DNA from: Tenacibaculum sp. 190524A05c
GTDB taxonomy: Bacteria; Bacteroidota; Bacteroidia; Flavobacteriales; Flavobacteriaceae
DNA: 64,000 bases
Assembly (NCBI RefSeq): GCF_964036595.1
Contig: NZ_OZ038523.1
Span: forward strand, 1,082,501-1,146,500
Reading direction: 5' to 3'
Position 1 is the stretch's first letter. The number at the start of each line of letters is the position of its first letter. The position numbers were made by a program, and so were the translations under genes. The notes beneath the pieces are model-generated. The model was given only the letters and a program-made list of their open reading frames with translations, had not been told where the DNA came from and ran no database searches. Shown in pieces: positions 1-7,922 of the stretch.

Positions 1-341
1 TTGCAAAACATCGGCAATAATAAACCCAGAGCTGCTGGGATATTCTTGTCCCCAAACTTCATGAATTGAAGATTGAAAAAAACAACATCTGGATTTATTT
101 GATCTATTGCCTTAACCACAGTCTTAATATTTTTATAGCTATTAAATTCCCAACACTCTTTTATTGTTATTTTACATCCTGGAGTAGAAAACCTAATATC
201 TTTAGCTTCTTTTGTTTTATCCGTTAATAGAACGATCTCTTTAACTTTATCATTTACCCTGAAATTTTTCACTAAATGATATGCATATTCGTTTAATGTG
301 ACTTTGCTTGGTGGATATGCTGTTACTATAGCTAATTTCAT
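1..341 (-). CDS. Glycosyltransferase, N-terminal part (cut by window edge)
   Basis: The reading frame starts with ATG at 341 and stays open to base 1, giving 113 residues of an incomplete protein. The start, MKLAIVTAYPPSKVTLNEYA, with a beta strand, a PPS turn and a helix carrying EYAYHLVK, is typical of the first Rossmann half of GT4-type (GT-B fold) glycosyltransferases that transfer a sugar from a nucleotide donor. A second strand (NPDVVFFNLQF) fits the same fold. There is no signal peptide, so the enzyme should act at the cytosolic side of the membrane, probably in polysaccharide or glycoconjugate synthesis. The donor-binding C-terminal half lies outside the window, so the family call rests on the N-terminal pattern only. 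Substrate cannot be given. Confidence 0.6.
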   Translation of the reverse strand, partial: MKLAIVTAYPPSKVTLNEYAYHLVKNFRVNDKVKEIVLLTDKTKEAKDIRFSTPGCKITIKECWEFNSYKNIKTVVKAIDQINPDVVFFNLQFMKFGDKNIPAALGLLLPMFC

Positions 342-545
342 ATTGGGTGTTATTTTTTCTCTTACTTAAATTTCCGATTTATCTAGGGTTTAAATTGACT
401 TCTGTTGCCTAATGACCGTTTTCTGTTGATAAACGGATAAAAGCGTATGACTTAGATTTTTTTATGATTTTAAAATATTTCAGCGTTACTTAAATAGTGT
501 ATTTTAGGACTTAGATTTCGTTTCATTAACAAATAGAGTATTCAT

Positions 546-587
546 AAAAAAATTAAAGCGCTGAGCTTTATAACATGCTCAACGCTT
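546..587 (-). terminator. Rho-independent terminator of the STAS gene pair
   Basis: An 11-bp stem (AAGCGCTGAGC at 556-566 with GCTCAACGCTT at 577-587, one mismatch) is followed on the minus strand by a run of seven T (546-552). It lies about 50 nt after the stop codon of the STAS gene at 640. The rest of the 342-639 gap shows no ORF and no other clear signal; it must also hold the promoter of the glycosyltransferase gene. Confidence 0.75.
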
Positions 588-639
588 ATAGGTTGTGTGT
601 ACTACTAAGATTTTTATTCATATAAAATCAATATTTAAT

Positions 640-918
640 TTATGCTTTAATGTTTAGACCAAACTGACTGAAAATCTTTGTGTTATTCAAACCAGTTATC
701 TTCAATTTCTTGTTATTTCTTAATGCAATTGACCATACTGTCTTAAAAGCTTCAATTCCATCTCTATCAATCTCGTTTACCTTATTTACATTAATGGTTA
801 AATTTTTCAATTGTTCTACGAAATGCTCTGCTCTAATAATAAATAGTCTTGCAGTTGCTGAATTTATTCTTCCTTCTAAATAAACTGTTCCGTTGGTATG
901 TGTTACTTGTAATGCCAT
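640..918 (-). CDS. STAS-like small protein, copy 2
   Basis: A 92-residue soluble protein with the alternating strand/helix pattern of STAS domains (SpoIIAA/anti-anti-sigma type): GTVYLEGRIN, LTINVNKVNEIDRDGIEAF, then KLKITGL. In SpoIIAA-type proteins the loop after the central strand carries a phosphorylated serine (DSSG). Here it reads DRDG, so regulation by serine phosphorylation at that site is not possible. It is the second of two tandem paralogues with a 35-nt gap and is followed by a terminator, so the two are probably co-transcribed. Roles known for the family are partner switching and scaffolding in signalling; which partner is used here is unknown. No anti-sigma kinase gene lies in the window. 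Confidence 0.65.
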   Translation of the reverse strand: MALQVTHTNGTVYLEGRINSATARLFIIRAEHFVEQLKNLTINVNKVNEIDRDGIEAFKTVWSIALRNNKKLKITGLNNTKIFSQFGLNIKA

Positions 919-953
919 GATTTTGTTATTTTGATGATTATAATGTTTTATGA

Positions 954-1232
954 TTATGCAATGAATTGGTTTTCAAAATGATCGTAAATTTCTTTACAAC
1001 CTAAACCTGTAACTGCAAACTTTTTATTTCTTTTAAGTGCGATTGACCATACAGTTTTAATTGCCTCTATTCCATCTGTATCAATTTCTTTTACTTTATC
1101 AATATTGATTTTGATATTCTTTAGCTTATCCACAAAGTGTTCTACATGAATAATAAATAATCTTGCTGTTGTAGAATTAATTCTTCCTTCTAAATAAACA
1201 GTTCCTTTGTTTTGTGTTACTTGTAATGCCAT
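954..1232 (-). CDS. STAS-like small protein, copy 1
   Basis: A 92-residue paralogue of the protein encoded at 640-918. Both start MALQVT and share GTVYLEGRINS.TARLFII and the helix EAxKTVWSIAL. The loop that carries the phosphorylatable serine in SpoIIAA proteins reads DTDG here, again without serine. It is the promoter-proximal gene of the pair. The divergent gene at 1373 (TPR/outer-membrane barrel) shares the 140-bp upstream region. The fold assignment rests on the secondary-structure pattern and the DxDG loop, not on a database search. The duplication with conserved flanks suggests the products may form a heterodimer or have specialised, which is inference. Confidence 0.65.
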   Translation of the reverse strand: MALQVTQNKGTVYLEGRINSTTARLFIIHVEHFVDKLKNIKINIDKVKEIDTDGIEAIKTVWSIALKRNKKFAVTGLGCKEIYDHFENQFIA

Positions 1233-1372
1233 GATTTTTTTAATTTAACTTGTTTCTTGATCTTAATTTCTAAATAAGACTAGAAAAAAAAGTAGAACTA
1301 TTGCCGAAAAACCATTTTCTGAGGTTTAATGATTAAATACTATTGCTTAAATTGTAGTCAAGAAAAAACAAT

Positions 1373-3448
1373 ATGAAAACCCAACCAATTAACCTACTAT
1401 TTTTCCTATTTGTCTTTAATTTTCTTTACGCTCAGGATATGAAACCTGGCTTTTCTTATCTGGAAAAAGGAAATTATGAGCAAGCAGAACATTTTTTTGA
1501 AAACGTCTTAAAAACGCATCCAACCAACAAAACTGCCAGATTATGTTATGGTAGAGCTGTTGGGCTTAATGGAAATTCAGAGAAAGCGATTACCTTATTT
1601 AAAAGTTTATTAAATGATTATCCCACAGATTATGAAGTAAAGCTAAACTATGCTGAATCTTTACTTTGGAATCGAAACTTTACTTCTGCTGAAGATTACT
1701 ACATAAAACTTGTAAATGAAAATAGTAAAAGCTTCCCTGCATTATTAGGGTATGCCAATACTCTTTCAAACTTGAAAAACTTCGATAAAGCAATGACTTA
1801 TGTAGATAAAGCTTTAACAGTTTCTCCTGGAAATCCGAATGCACTGCTTTCTAAGAAGTATATTCGTTTAGGGTTAGCAAACAAAAAAATACAAACTCAA
1901 GAATATGAGGAAAGTGAAAGCATATTAAAAGAAAATCTCATTGATTTTAAAAACGATTCGGAAACACTTCAAAACTTAGCCAACTTATACTTGATTTCAG
2001 AACAAAATGATAAAGCCGAAAAAGCTTTTGAACAAATCGGAGAAAATCCAAATAATCAGCTCATTTCTCTAAATGGAATTTCTCTTACAAATCATTTAAA
2101 TGAAAAAGATAAAGAAGCATTACTTATTAGTGAGAAAGCTTTTGGACTTATCAATGATAAAACAGTTAATTCGGTTAAAGAAAGAACTATTGAAAGATAC
2201 ATTCAAGCTTTAATTTGGAATAAAAAATTCTCTAAAGCTCAAAAAGAAATAGATAATCTAATTACACCGAATAAGACTCCTGAAAATTGGATTCTAGCTT
2301 TAAGAGCTACTTTAAACATTTATAAAAATGATTTTAAGAAGAGTGTAAATGATTATGATTTAATTTTGAAAAAAGATAGCGCTTCATTTGATGGTAATTT
2401 AGGAAAAGCCAACGCGCTAAAAGCAATTGGTGACGCCAAACAGGCCTACACTTATGCTGATAATACATTAATGTTTTATGAAAATCAAAAAGACGCCATT
2501 AATTTTATAAAAACTCTAGATAGGACCTTTACTCCATTCGTAAGTTCCAAAGCTTCTTATTCCTTTGATAATGGTAACAATGAAGCATATTCGTTAGTAG
2601 TTCGTTCTGAGTTTCCTCTTTCTACAAAGTTTAAATTGTTTGGAAGTTATAATTATAGAACAAATTCAAATTCTGTGAGTAATATTAATGCTAATTCAAA
2701 TAATTTGGCATTTGGATTCTCTTATCAACTACTAAATAACCTTACTTTTACTGGCGATGCTGGAATATTTGTATCAGAATCTAATGTTAATGATTATAGT
2801 CAACTATTAACGAATATGAGTTTTAACTTCAAACCTTTTAAACTCCAAACTTTGGATTTTGGTTACAAGAGAGAAATGCAAAATTTTAATACTGAATTGC
2901 AGGATAGAGAAATTGTTATGGATAATTTTTTCGTGAATTATAGTTTAAACACCAATTTTAATCTTGGTTTGTATTCTCAGTATTTTTACACAACCCAAAA
3001 CGATGGAAACTCTAGAAACTTATTCTTTGCCTCTTTATACTATTCCTTATTAGAAAAACCATCTTTAAAAGCTGGAATTAACTATCAAAATATATCTTTT
3101 AAAAATCAAGTACCAACTATTTATTTTAGTCCAGAAAGTTTTAATGCAGTAGAGGCTTTTGTAAATATTATTAAACCAGATTTAACTGTTAAAGGAAAAG
3201 GATGGTTTTATGAATTAACCGCTGCAACTGGTTTTCAATATATAGAAAATGATGATAAGCAAAATACCTACAGATTTCAAGGTAAGCTAGGTTATAAGAT
3301 TTCAGAAAGAAGTTTATTGAAATTATTTGGAACACATAGTAATATAGCATCAACTATTGCTACCGGATTTACGTTTACCGAAATAGGAATTCATTTTAAA
3401 TACTACTTCCTTAAAAAGCCTGTATTTGAAACGTCGAAGTTATTTTAA
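1373..3448 (+). CDS. TPR protein with C-terminal outer-membrane beta-barrel (YaiO/BcsC-like layout)
   Basis: 691 residues. A signal peptide (about 1-20, ending YAQ) is followed by roughly ten TPR-like helical hairpins (about 25-385, for example YLEKGNYEQAEHFFENVL). The last 300 residues are alternating amphipathic strands rich in aromatic and Asn/Ser residues (for example FKLFGSYNYRTNSNS), ending in phenylalanine as many outer-membrane barrels do. Periplasmic TPRs joined to a barrel are known from BcsC, PgaA and AlgK/E systems, where they guide exported polysaccharide, and from YaiO proteins of unknown role. A polysaccharide role is therefore possible, and a glycosyltransferase gene lies nearby, but no synthase is visible in the window. 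The gene converges on the LytTR gene with only 8 nt between the stops and no hairpin. Confidence 0.65.
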   Translation: MKTQPINLLFFLFVFNFLYAQDMKPGFSYLEKGNYEQAEHFFENVLKTHPTNKTARLCYGRAVGLNGNSEKAITLFKSLLNDYPTDYEVKLNYAESLLWNRNFTSAEDYYIKLVNENSKSFPALLGYANTLSNLKNFDKAMTYVDKALTVSPGNPNALLSKKYIRLGLANKKIQTQEYEESESILKENLIDFKNDSETLQNLANLYLISEQNDKAEKAFEQIGENPNNQLISLNGISLTNHLNEKDKEALLISEKAFGLINDKTVNSVKERTIERYIQALIWNKKFSKAQKEIDNLITPNKTPENWILALRATLNIYKNDFKKSVNDYDLILKKDSASFDGNLGKANALKAIGDAKQAYTYADNTLMFYENQKDAINFIKTLDRTFTPFVSSKASYSFDNGNNEAYSLVVRSEFPLSTKFKLFGSYNYRTNSNSVSNINANSNNLAFGFSYQLLNNLTFTGDAGIFVSESNVNDYSQLLTNMSFNFKPFKLQTLDFGYKREMQNFNTELQDREIVMDNFFVNYSLNTNFNLGLYSQYFYTTQNDGNSRNLFFASLYYSLLEKPSLKAGINYQNISFKNQVPTIYFSPESFNAVEAFVNIIKPDLTVKGKGWFYELTAATGFQYIENDDKQNTYRFQGKLGYKISERSLLKLFGTHSNIASTIATGFTFTEIGIHFKYYFLKKPVFETSKLF

Positions 3449-3456
3449 AAAGAAAT

Positions 3457-4188
3457 TTACAGCAGATCTAACCTTTTCATTAAATCTGGTCTATTAGATC
3501 TACTTACAGGTATTACATCTCTATTAATAAGTACACTGTTATCTTCAATATCAATAATCTTCTTTACGTTTATGATATAAGATCTATGAACTTTTAAAAA
3601 CAGTGATGGTGGTAACTTTTGCTCAATTTTTTTCAATGATGCATGAACTTCATATTCATTATCATCTGTTTTCACGAAAATATAATCTCCTTTAGCTTGA
3701 ACAAAACAGATCGTTGGTAAATCTATTTTCACCAATCTTCTATCAATATTTACATAAAAATCGTTCTTCTGCTCCTCTTCTATTTGCGCAGCATTGTTAC
3801 TTGAAGGAGCTTTTGTAGTTTCTAAATTTTCTAAATAAATTAATTTTCTTGCTTTATCAATCGCTTTTTCAAATCGTTCTCCTGTAACTGGTTTTAATAA
3901 ATAGTCTACAATAAAACTAAACTCGAAGGCTTCGATAGCAAATTTTGAATCTGTTGTTGTGAAAATTACTTTCGGTGGATCTTTAAGTGTTTTGATAAAA
4001 TCTAAACCTGTAAAGCCAGGCATATGAATATCCAAAATAATAAGATCTACTTTATTCGTGTGTAAAAACTTAAAAGCCTCCATCGAATTTTCGAACTCTT
4101 TTATAACATTAAGATCCTTAATATCCTCGCAAAGAGTTTTAATAATAACTCTTGCCATTTTTTCATCATCAATAACAATACAATCCAT
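3457..4188 (-). CDS. LytTR-family response regulator (receiver plus DNA-binding domain)
   Basis: 243 residues. The N-terminal receiver domain (about 1-120) has the acidic pair D7/D8, phospho-acceptor D53 (LIILDIHMP), the conserved Thr region (VIFTTTD) and Lys (LLKPV). A linker leads to a LytTR DNA-binding domain (about 140-243), with FYVNIDRRLVKI and VHRSYIINVKKI. It is the last gene of a six-gene operon and follows the Hpt gene by 6 nt. As the only protein of that operon with a DNA-binding domain, it is the likely output of the phosphorelay: kinases pass phosphate through receiver and Hpt to D53, and the LytTR domain then binds promoters. Its targets are unknown. Confidence 0.9.
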   Translation of the reverse strand: MDCIVIDDEKMARVIIKTLCEDIKDLNVIKEFENSMEAFKFLHTNKVDLIILDIHMPGFTGLDFIKTLKDPPKVIFTTTDSKFAIEAFEFSFIVDYLLKPVTGERFEKAIDKARKLIYLENLETTKAPSSNNAAQIEEEQKNDFYVNIDRRLVKIDLPTICFVQAKGDYIFVKTDDNEYEVHASLKKIEQKLPPSLFLKVHRSYIINVKKIIDIEDNSVLINRDVIPVSRSNRPDLMKRLDLL

Positions 4189-4194
4189 AAAAAA

Positions 4195-4512
4195 TTAAAT
4201 AGTTTTCAGGTAATTTGTGATTGTAACTAAGATTTCCTCAAACTCATTAACCTTATCACTTTTAGCATCTCTTAATTCGTTTTCAAAATCATTAGCCAGT
4301 GTATACGCACTCTCAAGACCTAAAATACTAATTTTATGCTTAATTCTATGAACATTCTCAGCGATTAATTTATAATTTTTGGTTTCTAAACTGTTGTAGT
4401 AGTCTTCCTTTTCTTCAGGAAATTCTATTTTTAGAACTTCAATTAATTGATCAATTAAGTCTTGATCTCCTCTAGCGAGTTCTTCTAAATAGGATAAATT
4501 TGGTTGTTCCAT
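4195..4512 (-). CDS. Histidine phosphotransfer (Hpt) protein
   Basis: A 105-residue all-helical protein with the Hpt motif around H55 (ENVHRIKHKISILGLESA), followed by a second helix (LANDFENELRDA) that completes the four-helix bundle. Hpt proteins carry phosphate between receiver domains. It sits 2 nt after the soluble histidine kinase gene and 6 nt before the LytTR regulator, so it most likely accepts phosphate from the single-domain receiver encoded at 7329 and donates to the LytTR regulator. The second histidine in the motif (H59) could be confused with the active one, but the position of H55 before hydrophobic I57 matches the usual spacing. Confidence 0.85.
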   Translation of the reverse strand: MEQPNLSYLEELARGDQDLIDQLIEVLKIEFPEEKEDYYNSLETKNYKLIAENVHRIKHKISILGLESAYTLANDFENELRDAKSDKVNEFEEILVTITNYLKTI

Positions 4513-4514
4513 AA

Positions 4515-5558
4515 TTATTTTTTCATTGTGAAATAAAAAGTTGATCCTTTATTTAATTCAGATTCCACCCATATTTTCCCCTCGTATAAATCAATAATTT
4601 TTTTAACAATTGCTAATCCCATCCCAGCAGATTTGTATTCGTTTTCTAATTTTGAAAACGCAATAAATATTTTTTCAAAATAAGATTCGTCAATTCCTTT
4701 CCCATTATCTTTCACATAAAATTGCCAATGTAGTCCTTTGTCTTCATAACCAATTTCTACTTGTTTATTCTCATTTAGATTGAATTTTAATGCATTATCA
4801 ATTAAATTTTTAAACAATTCTTTCAAACTAAAAACATCTCCCACAACCACAGGTAATTTCTCCGAAATTAATATCGAAACATCATCTGGAATTCGGGATT
4901 CTTTTAAAATTGTATTGATTAAATTATTCAAATCGACCTTATACAACTCTTTTTGAGATCGGTTTATTCTTGAATATTTTCTAATTGAAGCAACTAATGT
5001 GTCAATTTTCTCTACATGTTCACTAATTAATTGAATATGGCTTTGTCCTTCTTCATTTAAATCATCTTTATGATCATCTATTAACCATTGTGTTAATGTT
5101 TCGATACCTTGAAGTGGAGATACCAAATCATGCGAAATCATGTGCGTATAATCATTCAACTCTTGATTTTGCTGCTCTAAACTAGTCAATAGTTTATCTT
5201 TTTGCTCATTAACTTTGATTATTTCTTTCGTTTGTTGATCAATAAAATCAACCAATTTTATGGTACTCGAATGCTCTAAAGAACCAGTATCATCAAGATC
5301 AGAGATATTTAATGTTTCTAGTACCTTCTTAAGCTTTTCTATAATTCTTCTTTGCTCGTCAGTTTCCTTTTTAAGTTTGTCACTTGCCTCGGATAATTCC
5401 TCAGAACTTATGGCCATAGCTCTTTGCAACATGGAGAACTGATTATCCGAATTCACATATGATTTATTTACGGCATCAAGAAACTCCTTCAGCTGTCCGC
5501 TTTCCTGAAGTTCTTTCGATAAATACTTCCTTATTTGTCTTTTTAAAAGAGAATTCAT
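4515..5558 (-). CDS. Soluble histidine kinase with coiled-coil N-terminus
   Basis: 347 residues, with no membrane segment or signal peptide. The N-terminal 130 residues are mostly charged helix and coiled coil, starting MNSLLKRQIRKYL. The dimerisation/phospho-acceptor domain has H143 (ISHDLVSP). The ATPase domain shows the N box (NLIDNALKFN), G1 (DNGKGID) and G2 (SAGMGLAIVKKI). There is no recognisable sensory domain, so it must be controlled by a partner. It is a clear paralogue of the kinase at 9825-10871, which is paired with a FIST protein; here the likely partner is the H-NOX protein encoded two genes upstream. It lies 16 nt after the PAS kinase and 2 nt before Hpt. Confidence 0.85.
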   Translation of the reverse strand: MNSLLKRQIRKYLSKELQESGQLKEFLDAVNKSYVNSDNQFSMLQRAMAISSEELSEASDKLKKETDEQRRIIEKLKKVLETLNISDLDDTGSLEHSSTIKLVDFIDQQTKEIIKVNEQKDKLLTSLEQQNQELNDYTHMISHDLVSPLQGIETLTQWLIDDHKDDLNEEGQSHIQLISEHVEKIDTLVASIRKYSRINRSQKELYKVDLNNLINTILKESRIPDDVSILISEKLPVVVGDVFSLKELFKNLIDNALKFNLNENKQVEIGYEDKGLHWQFYVKDNGKGIDESYFEKIFIAFSKLENEYKSAGMGLAIVKKIIDLYEGKIWVESELNKGSTFYFTMKK

Positions 5559-5574
5559 TATCTGTTTATGCCTA

Positions 5575-6786
5575 TTATTTTTTAATTGTAAAATAAAAAG
5601 TAGTTCCTAATTGAGGTGTACTTTCTAACCATATTGTTCCTTTATACAAATCAACAATTTTCTTAACTATTGACAAACCAATACCTGTAGAATCTTCTCG
5701 CTTAGTAAGAGATTGAAATACTTTAAAAATTTTATCGTGAAATTCTTTTTCAATTCCTATTCCGTTATCTTTTACAGTAAACTGATAAAAAGTGGTTTCC
5801 TCTGTAAATTCAATTTCAATTAAACCATTTTCTTTATCATTAAACTTTATAGCATTACTTATTAGGTTTTGAAATAACTGTTGAAATTTTGTTCCATCTC
5901 CGTTTACCGTTGGTAAATCAGGCGCAATTTTAAGTTTAATATTCTCAGGAATGAATAAGGTTTTACTAATGTTGTCCAACACTTTATTTAAATCAACTTC
6001 TACTTCTTCCGTTGCAGAATCCGCACTTGAATAATTTAAAATGTTGGATATTAATTTATCCATATTTTCAAGAGTTGTTTCTATCAAATCTATATTCTGC
6101 AAGGTATCTTCATCAAACTTATCCATATTATCAGATCTAATCCATGAGATTAAAGCATCGATAGTTCTTAATGGTGATTTTAAATCATGAGAAACTACAT
6201 GGGCATATTCATAAAGTTCCGCATTACTCTTTTCTAATTTCTTTAAAATTTGCTCTTTCTGCTCTTCTAGAAGTTTTACTTGAGTTACATCTCTTACAAT
6301 ACCTTGAGCCGCTACTGGCATATTTTTCCCATCATAAATCAAAGTAGCATTAATTTGCACCCACTTTACTTCTCTGGTTTTGGTGAATACTCTTGCGCTG
6401 TAATTCTTAAAATATCCATCTCTCTGTAAATTTCCGAATGAAGCCATTGCATACTCAATATCATCATAGAAAATAAGATCAACAACATTTAGTTTTTCCT
6501 TTTCTACATCATATCCAAACATTTTGGTTGCTGCATCATTAAACTTCAGAACATTTCCGAACAAATCAATTACAACATAAGCATCTAAAATACTCTCAAA
6601 AACTCCTTTTAATTCGGATGATTTTTCAGATAATAGATTTTCTAATTTGGCATTTGAATCTTTCAATTCATCAGATAAGAAGTATAATTCCCTTGATTTA
6701 TCTTCAAGAATTTTCTCAGCTGCTTTTCTTGCTGCTTTCTCTCTTTTTAAACTTCTAGTTAATATGTCAATTTTTTCTTTGCTCAT
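5575..6786 (-). CDS. PAS-domain histidine kinase, H-NOX linked
   Basis: 403 residues, cytosolic. An N-terminal coiled coil (about 1-60, with REKAARKAAEKILEDKSREL) leads to a PAS domain (about 60-170, with VVIDLFGNVLKFNDAA), then HisKA with H200 (VVSHDLKSP) and a HATPase domain (NLISNAIKFN, DNGIGIE, STGIGLSIVKKI). The start codon overlaps the stop codon of the H-NOX gene by one base (TAATG), a strong sign of translational coupling. Stand-alone H-NOX proteins commonly inhibit or activate a kinase encoded next door, so this is the best candidate for the direct H-NOX partner. Whether its PAS domain binds a ligand of its own cannot be told. Confidence 0.88.
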   Translation of the reverse strand: MSKEKIDILTRSLKREKAARKAAEKILEDKSRELYFLSDELKDSNAKLENLLSEKSSELKGVFESILDAYVVIDLFGNVLKFNDAATKMFGYDVEKEKLNVVDLIFYDDIEYAMASFGNLQRDGYFKNYSARVFTKTREVKWVQINATLIYDGKNMPVAAQGIVRDVTQVKLLEEQKEQILKKLEKSNAELYEYAHVVSHDLKSPLRTIDALISWIRSDNMDKFDEDTLQNIDLIETTLENMDKLISNILNYSSADSATEEVEVDLNKVLDNISKTLFIPENIKLKIAPDLPTVNGDGTKFQQLFQNLISNAIKFNDKENGLIEIEFTEETTFYQFTVKDNGIGIEKEFHDKIFKVFQSLTKREDSTGIGLSIVKKIVDLYKGTIWLESTPQLGTTFYFTIKK

Positions 6787-7325
6787 TAATTTTTCTTAAT
6801 CACAAATTTTACTTCAGTACCATCATCTTTAATATTTTCAGTAACAATAGAAGCGGTACTATTAAAGTGTGCGAATGTTTTATTCATTAATCCTAAACCG
6901 AAATGATGCATTGCTCTACTTGATTTGTAAACCATAGTCAGAGAATCCTCAGTTTTTTCTTCTATTATAAATTCTGGAAGTTCAGCATCTGGATAGATTT
7001 TTCGAACTTCAACATGAATATGATTTTCAACAGAAGAAAGCATTTCAATAGGATCTTTATAACGATCTAATAGTCCTTTATAACTTGTTTCAATAACGTT
7101 GAAAAAATGTTCTCCATACGTTAATAACAAATCACTAATTGGTATTCCTGAATTTGCATTTAAGCTTTGTAGAAGTTGTAACATTTCAGAAAATTGATAT
7201 GTTCCGATTGAAGTGTAAATTCCATCTGAATCTAAATCGGATTCAGAGATAATCTTATCTACCATTTCAATTCCGAACTTTTCTTCAACTAAATCTAAAA
7301 ACTCTGTAAATACAATACCTTTCAT
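6786..7325 (-). CDS. H-NOX heme-based gas sensor
   Basis: 179 residues, the usual size of a stand-alone H-NOX (HNOB) domain. The family signature H-x12-P-x15-Y-x-S-x-R is complete: proximal heme ligand H104, P117, and Y133-S135-R137 (YKSSR), the last three contacting the heme propionates. The N-terminus MKGIVFTEFLDLVEEKFG is also typical. The protein binds heme and through it NO, and in some members O2. It changes the activity of a partner kinase or cyclase. It is the second gene of the operon, 3 nt after the receiver gene and overlapping the PAS kinase gene by one base. NO sensing is known for the family; that this one senses NO rather than O2 is inferred, because the distal pocket cannot be judged here. 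Confidence 0.93.
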   Translation of the reverse strand: MKGIVFTEFLDLVEEKFGIEMVDKIISESDLDSDGIYTSIGTYQFSEMLQLLQSLNANSGIPISDLLLTYGEHFFNVIETSYKGLLDRYKDPIEMLSSVENHIHVEVRKIYPDAELPEFIIEEKTEDSLTMVYKSSRAMHHFGLGLMNKTFAHFNSTASIVTENIKDDGTEVKFVIKKN

Positions 7326-7328
7326 ATG

Positions 7329-7760
7329 CTAATATTTTATTAATTCATTTAAACTCCAATAGGTTAAAACAGCCTCAATTTTCGTTTCATAATCTCTATA
7401 CTTTAATGGCTTTAATATATATCCAGAAACCCCGATTTTAAAACATTCTTCTAAATCTTTTTGGTTATCTGACGTTGTTAATATTACAGTAGGAATATGC
7501 CTTAACTGTGGATCTTTTTTCAATATTGCTAAAAACTCTACTCCGCTCATTTTAGGCATATTTAAATCCAATAAAATTAAGTCTGGTAAATTGTTTTTAT
7601 CTTCTAAAATTTTAAACGCTTCATCTGCATCTCTTGCTTCGGTAATTGTATGTTTTAATTCTGAATAAGAAACTGTCTTTTTAAATTTTACAACTTCTAT
7701 CAAATGATCTTCAATCAATAAAATGTTTAAACTTCTTTTTAAAATATTCATAATTATCAC
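7329..7760 (-). CDS. Single-domain CheY-like response regulator
   Basis: 143 residues, one receiver domain only. Acidic pair E17/D18 (LLIEDH), phospho-acceptor D65 (LILLDLNMP), Thr switch region (TVILTTSD) and Lys (YILKPL) are all present. The start may be the fourth codon (MNILKRS), since four in-frame codons separate two ATGs. Being first in the H-NOX/kinase operon and lacking an output domain, it is likely a phosphate intermediate between the kinases and Hpt, or a phosphate sink. Receivers of this kind (Rcp1-like) often serve bacteriophytochrome kinases, so an independent role is possible. The 132-bp divergent region to the PLP enzyme gene should hold the operon promoter, but I could not identify a good match there. 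Confidence 0.88.
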   Translation of the reverse strand: MIIMNILKRSLNILLIEDHLIEVVKFKKTVSYSELKHTITEARDADEAFKILEDKNNLPDLILLDLNMPKMSGVEFLAILKKDPQLRHIPTVILTTSDNQKDLEECFKIGVSGYILKPLKYRDYETKIEAVLTYWSLNELIKY

Positions 7761-7877
7761 TTGTTTTAAAAAATAATTCTAACCTAGAAAATACCATTCC
7801 TATTTCAATAATTATCTCTTATTTAGATGAAACACTTTTATGTTTAGATAAAATGTTAAACACATACTTAATTCTAT

Positions 7878-7906
7878 TTTTAACTAATCAAATTGGCGTA
7901 TCTTGC
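7878..7906 (+). promoter_or_regulatory. Possible promoter of the PLP enzyme gene
   Basis: TATCTTGC (7899-7906) resembles the Bacteroidota -7 element TAnnTTTG with two mismatches, and a T-rich stretch lies about 19 nt upstream. Transcription would start near 7912, just ahead of the ATG at 7923, and would leave the upstream TTG at 7893 untranscribed. The match is weak. Confidence 0.3.
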
Positions 7907-7922
7907 GGTTGATTTTAAGGTT

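Noticed and set aside
7893..7922. TTG start giving a 625-residue PLP enzyme
   Set aside because: The codons overlap a promoter-like box, and the ATG at 7923 gives a complete enzyme.
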